Positions 62,110 to 64,000 of a DNA stretch of 64,000 nt are shown here, piece after piece (position 1 is the first letter of the stretch; the number at the start of each line of letters is the position of its first letter). Under the pieces are notes generated by a model that worked only from the letters and a program-made list of their open reading frames with translations, searched no databases and had not been told where the DNA came from. Origin of the DNA: Patiria pectinifera (taxonomy: Eukaryota; Echinodermata; Asteroidea; Valvatida; Asterinidae); NCBI GenBank assembly GCA_029964075.1, contig CM057142.1, positions 1,937,770 to 2,001,769 on the forward strand, read 5' to 3'. Both the position numbers and the translations under genes were made by a program.

Positions 62110-62705
62110 CACTTCAGGTGCGGATCCAGGATTTTTATAGGGGGGGGGGGGGCAACACCGTTGGGTCATTTGATCAGAGAACTAATGCGAGCGGGAAGCC
62201 CTTTACGGTGTGGGGCCCGGGGCCCGCTTAATGAAGGGGCCCGGGAAATTTTCGATTTTAGATGCGGTGCAATCTGAGGCGATTCCTGGTCCCTTTCCCC
62301 CTGAATTATTTTGAGCAAAACGCCCCGAGGACTAATGCGAGCGCGTTGCACGAATCTCTTATGGCGTGGGATCCGGGGCCTGCTTCAGGGCCCCCGGGAA
62401 ATTTTGGATTCTAGATGCTCTGTGGTGCAATCTGAAGTGATTCCTGGCCCTTTCCCCCCTCAGTTATTTTTAGCAAAATGTTTAAAATATACTCTTGCTT
62501 TTCCAAATGTTAAGTTTCTTCTTTACTTCAGTTGAGAACCATGTATTTTCATCTGCATATTTTCTTGCATTTTATTTTTGAAAAAGAATTGTATTGACTT
62601 AGTTTGTAATCTGTTGCAAGGATGCGTAAGGGCATCCGCGCCACCCAGAGAACTAATGCAAGCGCGGAGCGTGAATGTCTTACAGCGTGGGATCCGGGCC
62701 TGCTA
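62110..62705. repeat. Array of degenerate units of about 160-170 bp
   Basis: The word AGAACTAATGCGAGCG or a variant occurs at about 62176, 62329 and 62649. It is followed by GGCGTGGGATCCGGGGCC, GGGAAATTTTGGATT, GATGC-GTG-TGCAATCTGA and TCCTGG-CCTTTCCCCC. The left edge is GGTGCGGATCCAGG plus a poly-G run. A lone unit lies at about 49505-49640. Confidence 0.7.
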
Positions 62706-63068
62706 TACGTTCGTATGAATCGCATTTAATAATGGTATATGCAGGGTTACGTACAAACGGGGTATACATAAGGTGGGATCGTGGTTTATTTCATAGCTTG
62801 TCGAGCTTGCAGTATCATACGCCAGTACGCAATGTTTGCAGGCTGATGTTTAATATCGGCGCCGGTATTTTTGTAAGGAGGTTGCCCTCCTCCTTCCCTC
62901 CTTTTCTCTCATCTCCCCCTTCCCCCCCCCCCTTTTTCCCAGTTTTATATTGTTTGTGGACTCATTTTGATGGGGGCACATGCCCCCCCCCCCCCTCCCC
63001 GAATCCATGCCTGCAGTGTGACACTGACTACATGTTCTCTCATTGGCTGAAGACAGTATGAGCCAGTG

Positions 63069-63225
63069 TTGTAGGTCTCGAGACTGGTCTCGGTCTCGGT
63101 CTCGAGACCACTTTTTGCCGGTCTCGGTCCCGGTCTCGGTCTCGGGAGCTGTGGTCTCGGTCTTGATCTCGGTCTCGGTCCCCTTTGGTCTCGATATTTT
63201 GTTTGGTCTCGAGTCGAGACCAGCC
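63069..63225. repeat. GGTCTC hexanucleotide repeat
   Basis: At least 12 copies or near copies of GGTCTC or GGTCTCG, including the palindrome GGTCTCGAGACC at 63103-63112 and its surroundings. The array is bounded by TGTTGTA on the left and AGCCAAAAAGTGAGGGGGG on the right. It resembles a dispersed repeat rather than a plain microsatellite. Confidence 0.75.
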
Positions 63226-63235
63226 AAAAAGTGAG

Positions 63236-64000
63236 GGGGGCAGATTCCGCCCCCGGCCCTTTTAGGGTTAAGTAAAGAATCAGTTTAGGGCAAATGTGAC
63301 TGCAGTGTGATGCTAATGGCCATGTCTCTCTTCACTTTCTAGTGAGTGAGGCATAGTCCAATAACCATTGCTCCTCTTCTTATTTCTCATTTTTATTGTG
63401 GGATGATCTGTTGAAACAAGCACTTTATAGCCATCCTCATTGATTCCAAATACAACTGAGATTTAAATCTTATGAATCAAGACTGAAACATTATTTTTAC
63501 CGTCAGATTTTGTGTTTTGAATATGGGGAACAATTCAACTTTTTTTCCCTAGAAATATTGGTGATTTTTTTTTCTATTTTCCTTTTCAATTTTTCCTTTA
63601 TTCGTGGAGGCGGAAAAACGTTTTTTTTTTCATTATATTTATTAATGGATATTCATCAATTCGTAGACCGTTAAATTGGTATTAACATGTTCTTTACTTA
63701 TGTCCCAATTATATTTTTTACAAAATGGAGCGTGCCATTTTTTTTTATCATACGGTCACTTTCTTTTTGACTCGCCATGTATTCATCTTTTCATCTGTGA
63801 TAAACACAAATTGAGCTACTGCCATGGTCACACAAAAATAGAGTCTAATTGCCCGCCTCGTCTCCTTCCTAAATGTCAATTGCATTTGCATGAGTCGAGA
63901 AGAATTGTGTTCCGTTAATCGCTATATGCTGTTTACGGCCATCACAATAAACGATTAATATATTGGCAATATGTCGTACTTGTTAATCACTAAAATTTTC
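63236..64000. other. Right edge of window, nothing recognised
   Basis: AT-rich with several T tracts. No coding, RNA or transposon signal could be supported. Confidence 0.4.

Noticed and set aside
59597-64000. First exons of the K2P channel
   Set aside because: I searched for a minus-strand first helix and TTIG filter ending in phase 1 and found no convincing candidate.

Overview
The window looks like nuclear DNA of a marine deuterostome invertebrate. An echinoderm, perhaps a sea star, is my best guess; this is inference. The signs are AT-rich introns, frequent ACATGTACATGT and TAGGCCTA-like words, tRNA-derived SINEs, many small inverted-repeat transposons, long homopolymer G/C tracts and a Penelope-like retroelement.

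The plus strand from about 1.2 to 40.9 kb is one very large gene, the animal TANGO1/MIA3 orthologue, the endoplasmic reticulum exit-site cargo receptor. I recover 27 coding exons with GT/AG borders and matching phases. They sum to 18,135 nt, exactly 6,045 codons including the stop. The 5' end lies outside the window: the first exon seen carries only the end of the lumenal SH3-like (MOTH) domain. Then come an acidic disordered exon (1825-5956), a giant 8,955-nt exon (7063-16017), a second acidic exon (18332-20727), the membrane exons (23665-24796), a coiled-coil block (25724-37803) and a proline-rich Sec23-binding tail (38289-40926).

The most striking content is the giant exon. It encodes roughly 60 units of a Cys-x(3)-Asp-Tyr-Tyr-x-Trp-Leu type repeat that I cannot assign to any known family. 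The middle is a highly homogenised array with a four-unit higher-order period. The outer units are older and more diverged. By topology the repeats face the ER lumen. Both ends of the exon are phase 1, so it could be skipped without breaking the frame. Human TANGO1 is about 1,900 residues; this protein would exceed 6,000.

The minus strand from 59.6 to 55.4 kb holds three 3' coding exons of a two-pore-domain potassium channel (TREK/TALK-like). Its first exons were not found and probably lie beyond 64 kb. The two genes are tail to tail, separated by about 14.5 kb without a convincing coding gene.

Introns and spacer are full of mobile-element debris. There is a Penelope-like element with 622-bp inverted arms and a 15-bp target duplication (32525-35138), and two related terminal fragments (16853-17030 and 30364-30545), one with a hammerhead-ribozyme-like core. 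There are also three copies of a TTAA-targeting MITE, a TA-flanked foldback MITE, nested inverted-repeat elements, several tRNA-derived SINEs, a LINE 3' coding fragment and some tandem repeats. No rRNA gene, intact tRNA gene or CRISPR array was seen.
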